Positions 1 to 7,381 of a DNA stretch of 64,000 nt are shown here, piece by piece. The position numbers were made by a program, and so were the translations under genes. The DNA is from Ignavibacteria bacterium. Lineage in GTDB: Bacteria; Bacteroidota; Ignavibacteria; Tepidaquicellales; Tepidaquicellaceae. The stretch is taken from NCBI GenBank assembly GCA_016704345.1, contig JADJAH010000038.1:186001-250000 (forward strand), read 5' to 3'. The notes beneath the pieces were generated by a model. It did not search any database. It was given only the letters and a program-made list of their open reading frames with translations, and was not told where the DNA came from. Every line of letters begins with the position of its first letter. Position 1 is the stretch's first letter.

Positions 1-1
1 T

Positions 2-322
2 GACCTGGTAACTTTTAGTCTTGTGCTTGAACACGTCAGAGAGATTGATTTGGTATTTGCCAAGGCTCAAAAGATTCTTGAGAGTAATGGGTTTCTGTAC
101 TTAGGTGAACTGCATCCCTTTAAGCAATATCTCGGAAGCAAGGCAAAGTATGAGAGTGATGAAGGAGTGCACGAACTCGAATGCCATGTCCATAACATTT
201 CAGAATTCTACAAGGCAGGCACAGGCAGCGGAATGACCTGCTTTGATATTTCCGAGTGGTCTGATGTTGACTCAGATGACAAAGTGCCCAGATTAGTCTC
301 AATGCTTTTTCAAAACAATTGA
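2..322 (+). CDS. SAM-dependent methyltransferase, C-terminal part (5' partial)
   Basis: The frame is open from the first bases of the window and has no start here, so the gene begins upstream. The first residues visible read DLVTFSLVLEHV, which matches the motif IV/post-motif region (D-L-V/I-x3-L-V-L-E-H) of class I SAM methyltransferases of the Methyltransf_11/25 type. It is followed by a helix and then FLYLGELHPFKQY, the usual strand-5 area where the product is released. The substrate cannot be read from this fragment. It ends 61 bp before glutamine synthetase on the same strand. The family call rests on motif order only. Confidence 0.6.
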   Translation, partial: DLVTFSLVLEHVREIDLVFAKAQKILESNGFLYLGELHPFKQYLGSKAKYESDEGVHELECHVHNISEFYKAGTGSGMTCFDISEWSDVDSDDKVPRLVSMLFQNN

Positions 323-383
323 CAACACAGGAATTAGAGATGCACATAAAACATTTTGCGAAACTAAAACAACCGGAATATAA

Positions 384-1889
384 ATGCGAGAATACGAAGT
401 AATTCTGAATCCGAACAAGCTGGTAAAGTTTCTGAAGAAGCCGGCACGTGAGTTTACACGGCACGACATAATAAGATTCATTGACGAGAATGGAATAGAA
501 ATGGTGAACTTTCGATTTGTCGGGGAAGACGGGAAACTCAAGACACTGAACTTTGTAGTAACGAGCAGAGATTATCTTGAATCAATACTTGCAACCGGTG
601 AGAGAGTTGATGGCTCAAGCCTGTTCTCATATGTTGAAGCCGCATCAAGCGATTTGTATGTGATACCAAGATTCAGTTCTGCATTTGTAAATCCTTTCTC
701 CGAAGTTCCGTCGCTTGACATTCTTTGCTCATTCTACACTGGCGAAGGCAAGCCACTTGAAAGCGCTCCCGAGTATATTCTTAAGAAAGCCCACACCGAG
801 TTCAAACGCTCCACAGGTCTTACATTCAAGGCAATGGGTGAACTGGAATTTTATATTTTCGGAAAGAAAGATGAAATGTATCCTTCGCAGGATCAGAAAG
901 GTTACACAAACTCACCGCCGTTTGCTAAGTGGGAAGATCTCCGAAAGGAAGCAATGAATCTCATTGCGCAGACCGGAGGTAAGATCAAATACGGGCATTC
1001 GGAAGTCGGCAATTTTACATCCGGTGATGAATACTTTGAGCAGCATGAAATAGAGTTTCAGCCTGTCGAGGCTGAAGATGCCGCTGATCAGATTGTTATC
1101 GGCAAGTGGATACTTCGAATGCTTGGACACAAGTACGGCGTTAATGTGAGTTTCGCTCCGAAGATAACTGTAGGCAAAGCGGGCAGTGGCCTCCACATTC
1201 ACATGCAGGCAGAAAAGGACGGTGTAAATATTATGGTTGATGACATGGGGATAAGTGATGTTGCGCGAAAGATTATCACGGGGCTTCTTGAGAAAGCAAA
1301 ACCTCTTACTGCATTCGGCAACACCACTCCGCTCTCTTATCTGCGGCTTGTTCCGCATCAGGAAGCGCCTACAAACATTTGCTGGGGCGATACTAATCGT
1401 TCTGCACTGGTAAGAGTTCCGCTCGGCTGGATAGCAAAGACAAACATGGTAAGAGATGCAAATCCGTTTGAGCGATATGATGTTCCGTACATTCCGGGGA
1501 AGCAAACCATAGAGCTTCGCACACCCGACGGCTCTGCTGACATTTATCATTTGCTTGCGGGAATAATCATGGCGGCGCAACACGGACTGGAGATGCCTGA
1601 CGGACTTCAGCGTTCGGAAGAATTGTTTGTTGATGTAAATATCTTCAAAGATGAAAACAAGCACCGTGCAAAAGCTCTTGAGCAATTGCCTGTTTCGTGC
1701 GGAGAGTCTGCAGATGCTCTTGAGAAGGACAGAGCCTTCTTTGAAAAGAACAATATTTTTCCGAAAGGGACGATTGATAGAATCATCAATCAACTAAAGT
1801 CATTTGATGACAAGAATCTCAGCGAGCGCCTTTTTGGCAAGGATGACGAGATCAGAAAACTTGTGATTGAATACTTGCATCATATGTAA
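384..1889 (+). CDS. glnA: Glutamine synthetase family protein (type I-like)
   Basis: ATP-dependent ligation of ammonia to glutamate, the main entry of ammonium into amino acids, in the cytoplasm. At 501 residues it is slightly longer than usual type I enzymes and far shorter than type III. Visible motifs in order: DGSSLF near residue 75 (beta-grasp to catalytic domain boundary), GELEFYIF (first metal-ligand Glu of the active site), HEIEFQP, the ATP/glutamate loop GSGLHIHM, then NRSALVRVP and IELRTPDGSA. The C-terminal LPVS...ALEKDRAFFE helix is typical, but the NLYxLP adenylylation segment that normally precedes it is not seen, so control by adenylylation is unlikely (inference). A related gamma-glutamyl ligase cannot be fully excluded. 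Confidence 0.9.
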   Translation: MREYEVILNPNKLVKFLKKPAREFTRHDIIRFIDENGIEMVNFRFVGEDGKLKTLNFVVTSRDYLESILATGERVDGSSLFSYVEAASSDLYVIPRFSSAFVNPFSEVPSLDILCSFYTGEGKPLESAPEYILKKAHTEFKRSTGLTFKAMGELEFYIFGKKDEMYPSQDQKGYTNSPPFAKWEDLRKEAMNLIAQTGGKIKYGHSEVGNFTSGDEYFEQHEIEFQPVEAEDAADQIVIGKWILRMLGHKYGVNVSFAPKITVGKAGSGLHIHMQAEKDGVNIMVDDMGISDVARKIITGLLEKAKPLTAFGNTTPLSYLRLVPHQEAPTNICWGDTNRSALVRVPLGWIAKTNMVRDANPFERYDVPYIPGKQTIELRTPDGSADIYHLLAGIIMAAQHGLEMPDGLQRSEELFVDVNIFKDENKHRAKALEQLPVSCGESADALEKDRAFFEKNNIFPKGTIDRIINQLKSFDDKNLSERLFGKDDEIRKLVIEYLHHM

Positions 1890-1909
1890 TTCAAAGAAAA
1901 GAGTTTGTG

Positions 1910-2437
1910 ATGACAGAGATCATTGAGACTGAAAGACTGATTCTTAGAAAGATAGAGGAGTCGGACTGTGAGTTTGTTTATAGTCTCCTCAACAGTCCCG
2001 GCTGGCTCAAGTACATTGGCGACCGTGGCATAAACAATTTGGAAGATGCAAAGACTTACATTCGCGACAAAGTAGTATCTCTTTATGATCAGCGCGGATA
2101 CGGACCTTACGGAGTAAGAACAAAGCTCAACAATTCTCTGATAGGGTTCTGCGGTTTGTTTAAGCGTGACTTTCTGGAAGATGCGGATATTGGATTTGCA
2201 TTTCTTCCCGAACATTCAGGAAAAGGTTATGCAATTGAATCTGCTGTTTCTGTTCTCGACAATGCCCGGGATGTGATAGGCCTCAAAAGAATCATTGCAA
2301 TTACATTGGAAGTAAATGATAGATCGATCAATGTATTAAAGAAGCTTGGAATGAGTTTCAAGGAGAAGATCATTTATCCGGGTAGTGGAGAAGAGTTGTT
2401 GTTGTATTCGATAGAACTAACAAAATATGATTCATAA
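1910..2437 (+). CDS. GNAT N-acetyltransferase (RimJ/RimL-like)
   Basis: Acetyl-CoA dependent N-acetyltransferase of about 175 residues. The N-terminus TERLILRKIEESDCEFVYSLL is the classic opening of the RimJ/RimL group, and the acetyl-CoA pyrophosphate loop is visible as LPEHSGKGYAIES near residue 105. The C-terminal NDRSINVLKKLGM is the usual conserved helix. The ATG at 1910 was chosen over the overlapping GTG at 1907 because an A/G-rich AAAGAAAAGAG ribosome-binding stretch lies just upstream. It starts 20 bp after glutamine synthetase and may be co-transcribed with it. The target (protein N-terminus, antibiotic or small amine) cannot be deduced. Confidence 0.85.
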   Translation: MTEIIETERLILRKIEESDCEFVYSLLNSPGWLKYIGDRGINNLEDAKTYIRDKVVSLYDQRGYGPYGVRTKLNNSLIGFCGLFKRDFLEDADIGFAFLPEHSGKGYAIESAVSVLDNARDVIGLKRIIAITLEVNDRSINVLKKLGMSFKEKIIYPGSGEELLLYSIELTKYDS

Positions 2438-2868
2438 ACAAAATAGTATCTCGGTAAGTCTATTCGATTAGTGTCTGTCGGCTAAAGTAGCTTTAAAATC
2501 CAACCCCGATCTGCGAGCATTGGATATCTTAAATTTTCATTGCAGTTCTGAATTCCCATTGTTAGCTTGCTTCACAAGAACAGCTCCGGTGATAGTATCG
2601 CCGGACCGACGTACCTCAAAAGGGTGCGTTTCTTTTTTTGTTAAACAGTATTTCCGGTTTCCCGATAAAGCTTTATCATCTTCTCCAAATCCTTGTCGTT
2701 ATCAATTACATCAGTTCTCCGGCAATATCCAAAGATTCTTATTCTTGCGTCAAGATAAAATTTAGATGCTTAATATGTAATACATTCAAACAGTTGCAAA
2801 ATTGGAAAATAAGTTGTGATGAAATTTTGACATCATTAAGTTAATTTAATTCAACCAATCAATAGAAG
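2438..2868. other. Gene-free stretch with possible decayed minus-strand ORFs
   Basis: No convincing gene. Read on the minus strand, two short frames without start codons (about 2640-2765 and 2545-2695) have protein-like composition, for example DNDKDLEKMIKLYRETGNTV, but each is closed by stops. This suggests a decayed gene rather than an active one. No repeat element of the kinds seen later was recognised here. Confidence 0.3.
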
Positions 2869-3345
2869 ATGAGGCATCCCGTTGTAGAATCATTACAGCA
2901 ATTGAGAGAACGTCATAAGAAGCCTCTCAATCCAAATGTACAGGTGCAAAACAGCATGTCCAAACTTGACAGATTTGCTTTGAGTATCACAAACAAAGTG
3001 GGAAGCATGGGATTTTTCCTGATCATTTTGACCTGGACGGTATGCTGGTTAGGGTGGAATACTTTGGCTCCGAAAGAAATGACATTTGATCCTTTTCCTG
3101 CTTTCGTTCTATGGCTGTTCATATCAAACATGATACAGATTTTCCTGATGCCGTTGATAATGATAGGACAGAATCTTCAGTCACAACATGCAGAGATCCG
3201 CGCCGAGTCTGACTTTCTGATAAATACAAAAGCCGAACAGGAAATTGAGACCATACTGATGCATCTTGAAAATCAGAATCAGTTGATTCTTCAGCTAATG
3301 GACAAGATAGAAAGAGCCGAAGGTAAAACGAAAGATCAGCCATAG
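2869..3345 (+). CDS. DUF1003 family membrane protein
   Basis: A 158-residue protein matching the DUF1003 pattern: a soluble start with KLDRFALSITNKVGSMGFF, a first membrane helix at about residues 44-62 (FFLIILTWTVCWLGWNTLA), a short loop with FDPFPAF, a second helix at about 84-103, then IGQNLQSQHAEIRAESDF and a C-terminal helix with TKAEQEIETILMHLE. Family function is unknown; inner-membrane location follows from the two helices. It stands alone, with 431 bp of non-coding DNA upstream and a possible convergent small gene downstream. Confidence 0.85.
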   Translation: MRHPVVESLQQLRERHKKPLNPNVQVQNSMSKLDRFALSITNKVGSMGFFLIILTWTVCWLGWNTLAPKEMTFDPFPAFVLWLFISNMIQIFLMPLIMIGQNLQSQHAEIRAESDFLINTKAEQEIETILMHLENQNQLILQLMDKIERAEGKTKDQP

Positions 3346-3375
3346 TCTAGTCTCTATTCTGACTTTGCGGCTCTA

Positions 3376-3492
3376 TCAGAAGTTGCCGACAATTGCAAAG
3401 ACAAGAAGTAATAAGATCAGAAGAATGAGAAATTCGAAGAATATTCTCTTGCCGCTCTTCTCTTTATCTGTATGAGTTATTAGTGTGTTCAT
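3376..3492 (-). CDS. Small single-helix membrane protein (38 aa)
   Basis: A 38-codon frame, too short for usual gene calling. It starts with ATG at 3492, preceded five bases upstream by a perfect GGAGG ribosome-binding site, which is rare among the genes here. The sequence is a charged start (MNTLITHTDKEKSGKR) followed by one hydrophobic helix IFFEFLILLILLLLVFAIVG and a short tail. This is the layout of a small inner-membrane protein. No family is recognised. The strong Shine-Dalgarno match and clean topology are the reasons for the call. Confidence 0.5.
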   Translation of the reverse strand: MNTLITHTDKEKSGKRIFFEFLILLILLLLVFAIVGNF

Positions 3493-3668
3493 TTGTGCCT
3501 CCATCTTCTGAACAATCGAAAACACTTTTTCGTTTTTTTACTTCTGCAACTCTAACAAAATAAAAATGATCTTACGTTTGACAAACAGCAAACTGCGGTA
3601 CACAAATTGAGAGAGAGAGATTATTCTCAAAACAAATTGGTTCAAAATTATTCATCAAAATCATCAAC

Positions 3669-4214
3669 ATGAACTTCACCACACTCAACGCACGTTCAGG
3701 ATTTCTTTTGATCATCTTCCTTACATTATTCATTTCATGCAGCACTGTTACACCCGAGAAATATTTTCAGATAGCCGTACTGAACTCGAACCTGTTTGCG
3801 GGCTTCGCGGGAAGCGCTCAATTGCGTGAGCTGGAATCGCCTTCAGTAAAACTTGGTAGCGATAATGAAAGTACAGAAACAATGAAGCGTATGGAAATAT
3901 TGGAATTTAAGACCAAAGCAATTGAAGAGAGTTACGGAGATCTTAAAAAACTTAAGAAGACTGATGACAACAAAGAAATGATTGAGGCATCTAAAAATCT
4001 TTATGAGTTTATACTCCCGGTCTATAAGTCGGAATATGTAAAGCTAGCGGAGATGTACGACAACAATGCGCCGAAAGAACAAATAGAGAGCCTTGCCGCT
4101 TCTATCAGCAGTAAGTATCATCCTCGTTTCAAAGAGCTTTATGATGAGCTAATAAAAGCCGGCAAGCAATATGCCGGGAAGCACTCTATTAAAGTTAATT
4201 GGGGAAATCTGTGA
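3669..4214 (+). CDS. Hypothetical lipoprotein
   Basis: A 181-residue protein with an N-terminal hydrophobic segment (residues about 10-24, GFLLIIFLTLFISC) ending in the lipobox LFISC, so it should be exported and lipid-anchored at Cys-24. The mature part is helical and charged (KRMEILEFKTKAIEESYGDLKKLKK, then KNLYEFILPVYKSEYVKLAEMYD), suggesting a small helical bundle; two Met-Lys/Glu-rich helices are visible. No known family is recognised. It stands alone, upstream of a repeat block. Confidence 0.7.
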   Translation: MNFTTLNARSGFLLIIFLTLFISCSTVTPEKYFQIAVLNSNLFAGFAGSAQLRELESPSVKLGSDNESTETMKRMEILEFKTKAIEESYGDLKKLKKTDDNKEMIEASKNLYEFILPVYKSEYVKLAEMYDNNAPKEQIESLAASISSKYHPRFKELYDELIKAGKQYAGKHSIKVNWGNL

Positions 4215-4225
4215 GTTCCTTGTCT

Positions 4226-4263
4226 CCGCAGTGTCACTCGGTGATTTTCCGAGGACGCTGCGG
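4226..4263. repeat. Long hairpin repeat, copy 1
   Basis: A 38-bp imperfect palindrome: outer stem CCGCAGTGTC pairing with GACGCTGCGG (one G-T pair), inner stem CTCGG/CCGAG, loop of seven bases. An identical 38-mer lies at 6909-6946. It sits 12 bp after the lipoprotein stop, so it could act as a terminator for either strand, but it has no T tract; a REP-like element is the better description. Confidence 0.75.
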
Positions 4264-4267
4264 AAGT

Positions 4268-4512
4268 GGAAGGCTGACGTGTATCCACACACAGCAGTAT
4301 AAACTTCTTCACTATTACAAAAATTGTGTACTCATATTGATGAGAGTAACTGCGTCAATTTCTCACCTCATCCTGCCGAGTATGTCTCACAACTAATTTT
4401 TGTCATTCTGAGCGAAGCGAAGAATCCATTTTTGAAGTGTTAAAACGGATCTTTCGTAGCATTGCTCTTTTAAGTGATAAGTTTTGAGACCGCGTCGGTT
4501 TGGTATTGAGTG
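4268..4512. repeat. 245-bp dispersed repeat, copy 1 (contains decayed T9SS tail)
   Basis: Nearly identical to 7127-7372. The stretch around 4295-4325 (CAGTATAAACTTCTTCACTATTAC) resembles the antisense of the 3' end of the local T9SS genes (CAGCACTACAAACTTCTTCACC), so the block seems to hold a decayed sorting-tail terminus. It also contains the widespread intergenic motif TGTCATTCTGAGCGAAGCGA at 4401. Both copies end just before the stop codon of a T9SS gene. Confidence 0.8.
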
Positions 4513-4527
4513 ATAGAACTCTTTACT

Positions 4528-6651
4528 TTACTTCAGCACTACAAACTTCTTCATCGATACAAACTCTCCAACAGTCATGCGGTAAAAGTACGCCCCGCTT
4601 GCAAGGTCTGCCGCGTTGAATAAAATTTTATGGTAACCGGCTGTCTTCATTTCATTCACGAGTGTTTTCAATTCACGTCCGAGTATGTCATAAACTTTGA
4701 TCGTAACAATTCCGTCACTCGGCAGATCGTAGTTGATCGTCGTAACAGGGTTGAACGGATTCGGATAATTCTGCGAGAGATCATATTTATCCGGAATGCC
4801 GATGCTTACAACTTCGGCGAGTTCGAAGTATTCAAAGTTGCCGTTGAAGTCAAGCTGCTTGAGGCGATACTTGTACTTGCCTGTTTCAAGATTCCTGTCT
4901 GTGAAAGAATATTCTCTCGGGACATTCGTCGTCCCGTCACCGTTGACAAAACCAATCTTGCTCCACTTTCCACTTTCAATTTTCCATTTTCCATTTTCAA
5001 TTGCTCTTTGGATTTCAAAGCCCGAGTTGTTGAGCTCGGTTGAGGTCAACCATTTTAGAATCACCTCTTTTCCACTTGTTGATGAATTGAATCCAAGTAA
5101 CTCGACCGGCGTGGGGGAGTCCCAAGTTACAATTGCTGTATCAGTTAGACGTCCGCAGTTTATAAAAATAGTGTCAGTTCCCGGAAGGAGGACAGCAGGT
5201 GTATAAGTGATTTTAGCTATCCCATTTGAATTTGTAACAACAGAATCAGCTCTTGGATTGACTCCGACAATTTCAAAACTTACTGTGGAATTCTTCATTG
5301 GAAGATAATATTGACTCTTAACTTTAACGCTGCAGCAAGCTTCTTCCTTTTGGGTATGAAGAGCAAATTTTGGCGCAATCGTCATTGTTTGAATTGTGTC
5401 GGCAGCGCCATAGTACGCTGATATAAAGTAATCTCCCACAGTTAAGGCATCATCAAATCCATCGCCGTTAACATCACCATAACTCATGTATGAGGAACAT
5501 GAATCCAAAACATAAGGATTCTCGTATCCCTGATTCCCGAAACCTAAATTTGAACCAAAGAGAAGTGTTGAATTCGAATACACCCCTAAGTAATCGGAAA
5601 CCAGGGCATCATTAAATCCATCGCCATTGAAGTCACCGGAAGAATAGCATAAAGGTAGCCGGCCGGGATCCCCGGGCGGATAAAATGACCAGTCCGGATT
5701 CTGTGAAGGACCGTTGGTTGAACCATAATACAAAAGAACCGTTCTGAAAACATGTGTCATCATTAGATCATCAAAGGAATCACCATTTACATCATTCATG
5801 ATAGTCAGATTTCCAACACCATTGATCAAAGGATTTTGAATGTCAATTTCCGGTGGCTCGAACATTTGGCGATCCGGAGAACCGAAGCAAATGAGAGTAG
5901 CTGAAGGAATTTCCTTCTCCATAATTGTTGATTACAGCAGCATCATCGTAGCCATCGTTATTAAGATCACCTTCAATAGATACGGAGTTACCCAATCCCT
6001 GATAATAATTACCAAAAGTTGAGACTGTCCATGCAGGGCTTGTAATTATGCCGTCTTGTGAGCCTAAGTAAACAAAGGCACCAACATTATGTCCGTTCAA
6101 TGGGTAATTTGTAACACCCAGTATCAAATCATCAAAACCGTCGCCATTGACATCTCCTCCTGATGTTGATAGTATATACTGTCTTGGAAGTTGATAAAAT
6201 CAGAATCTGTAAATCCTAATTGAGGACCATAGAACACTCTTATTCCATAAACATTGTCACCCAAATAATCATCTGCAATTAGATCTGCATATCCGTCGTT
6301 GTTTACGTCACCTTTGCAAGTCAGTGTCCCGCCAAGCAATGAAATGTTTTGTCCTCCTCCCCAAATTATCATTCCCGGTTCGGATGCCGGTCCGTTAAAC
6401 GATCCATAGAAAACGAATATTCGGCGTCCATAACTAAAATACCACTCATAATTATTTATTACTATATCATCAAAGCCGTCACCATTGATGTCCCCTGCTG
6501 TTATTTTTTCGCTAGACGAAAAAACAAAAAATAATGGGGATACTGACCAATCCGGACTCCGGTATTGAGCAAAGAGATTATCGGGTTTTTGTATTCCTAA
6601 CACAAAGGAACAGACAAGCAATATCACAAGAATTGTAGATGACCATTTCAT
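4528..6651 (-). pseudogene. Secreted FG-GAP beta-propeller protein with T9SS tail, two frameshifts
   Basis: Read from 6651: signal peptide (KWSSTILVILLVCSFVLGI), then FG-GAP blades marked by GDINGDGFDDIV, GDVNNDGYADLI, GDVNGDGFDDLI, GDLNNDGYDDAA and GDFNGDGFNDAL, an Ig-like segment near SFEIVGVNPRADSV, and a Por-type sorting domain with YPNPFNPVTTINYDLP ending in KKFVVLK. The reading frame changes near 6170 (within TATATACTATC) and again near 5920 (AATTATGGAGAAGG); joined, the three parts give a continuous propeller of roughly 700 residues. The Ca-binding D-x-D/N-x-D-G motifs fit integrin-like propellers exported to the surface by T9SS. The frameshifts may be true decay or consensus indels. 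Confidence 0.75.
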
Positions 6652-6908
6652 AATGTTTTTCCTTTCCTGGATTTGTTAGAACATTGATTGCTAATAAGTT
6701 TGATATCTAAAAATGACAATTGAATCAATTAGAGAATCCATTCTTAAATCTAATGAATTCAGATAATCAATTTATTTATCTTTTTCTGTTTTCAAAATAC
6801 CTTCTTGAATTTAGAAATTGCATTCAATTATTAAGCTATTTTTTTCTGTCAAGTGAATGAGATAAGCGGACAATGTTTAAACCACTCTTCATGCGATACT
6901 AATTGTCT

Positions 6909-6946
6909 CCGCAGTGTCACTCGGTGATTTTCCGAGGACGCTGCGG
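6909..6946. repeat. Long hairpin repeat, copy 2
   Basis: Identical to the 38-bp double-stem palindrome at 4226-4263, with the same following context (a short purine stretch, then TCCACACACAGCA). The flanks diverge between copies in the next 150 bp, where this copy carries an extra block with a GGGAGAGGG hairpin. Confidence 0.75.
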
Positions 6947-7059
6947 GAGAGGTAGACATACGGGAATCCACACACAGCAATTCAAACTTTTTCGCTATTA
7001 CAATTTTTGTGTACTCATATTGATGAGTGTAACTGCAATAATTACTCACCCTCACCCTG

Positions 7060-7080
7060 CCCTCTCCCACAGGGAGAGGG
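7060..7080. repeat. CCCTCTCCC hairpin (REP-like)
   Basis: Perfect nine-base stem CCCTCTCCC/GGGAGAGGG with loop ACA, preceded by CTCACCCTCACCCTG. This is a common intergenic palindrome in many bacterial genomes (established knowledge). A degenerate copy with the same CTCACCCTCACCCTGCC lead lies at 21779-21810. Confidence 0.7.
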
Positions 7081-7126
7081 TTTGGAACTGTGTAGAGAAA
7101 TTCACTTACCACAGCAGTGCAAACTT

Positions 7127-7372
7127 GGAAGGCTGACGTGTATCCACACACAGCAGTATAAACTTCTTCACTATTACAAAAATTGTGTACTCATATTGTT
7201 TAGAGTAACTGCTGCAATTTCTCACCCTCATCCTGCCGAGTATGTCTCACAACTAATTTTTGTCATTCTGAGCGAAGCGAAGAATCCATTTTTGAAGTGT
7301 TAAAACGGATCTTTCGTAGCATTGCTCTTTTAAGTGATAAGTTTTGAGACAGCGTCGGTTTGGTATTGAGTG
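7127..7372. repeat. 245-bp dispersed repeat, copy 2
   Basis: Matches 4268-4512 with only a few substitutions over its length, including the TGTCATTCTGAGCGAAGCGA motif at 7261. As in copy 1, it abuts the 3' end of a minus-strand T9SS gene, here 10 bp from the stop at 7382. The shared position relative to sorting-tail genes suggests it was copied together with a tail. Confidence 0.8.
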
Positions 7373-7381
7373 TTAAACTCT

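Larger units (their letters stand above)
6652..7381. other. Repeat-filled intergenic region
   Basis: No gene is supported in these 730 bases. It holds the second copy of the 38-bp hairpin (6909-6946), a partial then a full copy of the CACACACAGCA...GTGTACTCATATTG unit (about 6969-7035 and 7144-7210), a GGGAGAGGG hairpin (7060-7080) and the second 245-bp repeat (7127-7372). Bases 6652-6850 are A/T rich with no recognised element and should hold the promoter of the gene that starts at 6651 on the minus strand. Confidence 0.7.

Noticed and set aside
2520..2844. Plus-strand ORFs of 81 and 68 codons
   Set aside because: No ribosome-binding site, unusual composition and mutual overlap; the minus strand looks more protein-like but is broken.
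4630..5206. Plus-strand ORFs of about 137 residues opposite the T9SS tails
   Set aside because: They recur opposite every sorting tail (also near 13413, 17138 and 22046) because the tails are nearly identical; they are antisense shadows with no start signals.
7007..7303. ORFs inside the repeat region (98 and 100 codons, both strands)
   Set aside because: They consist of translated palindromes and the 245-bp repeat.
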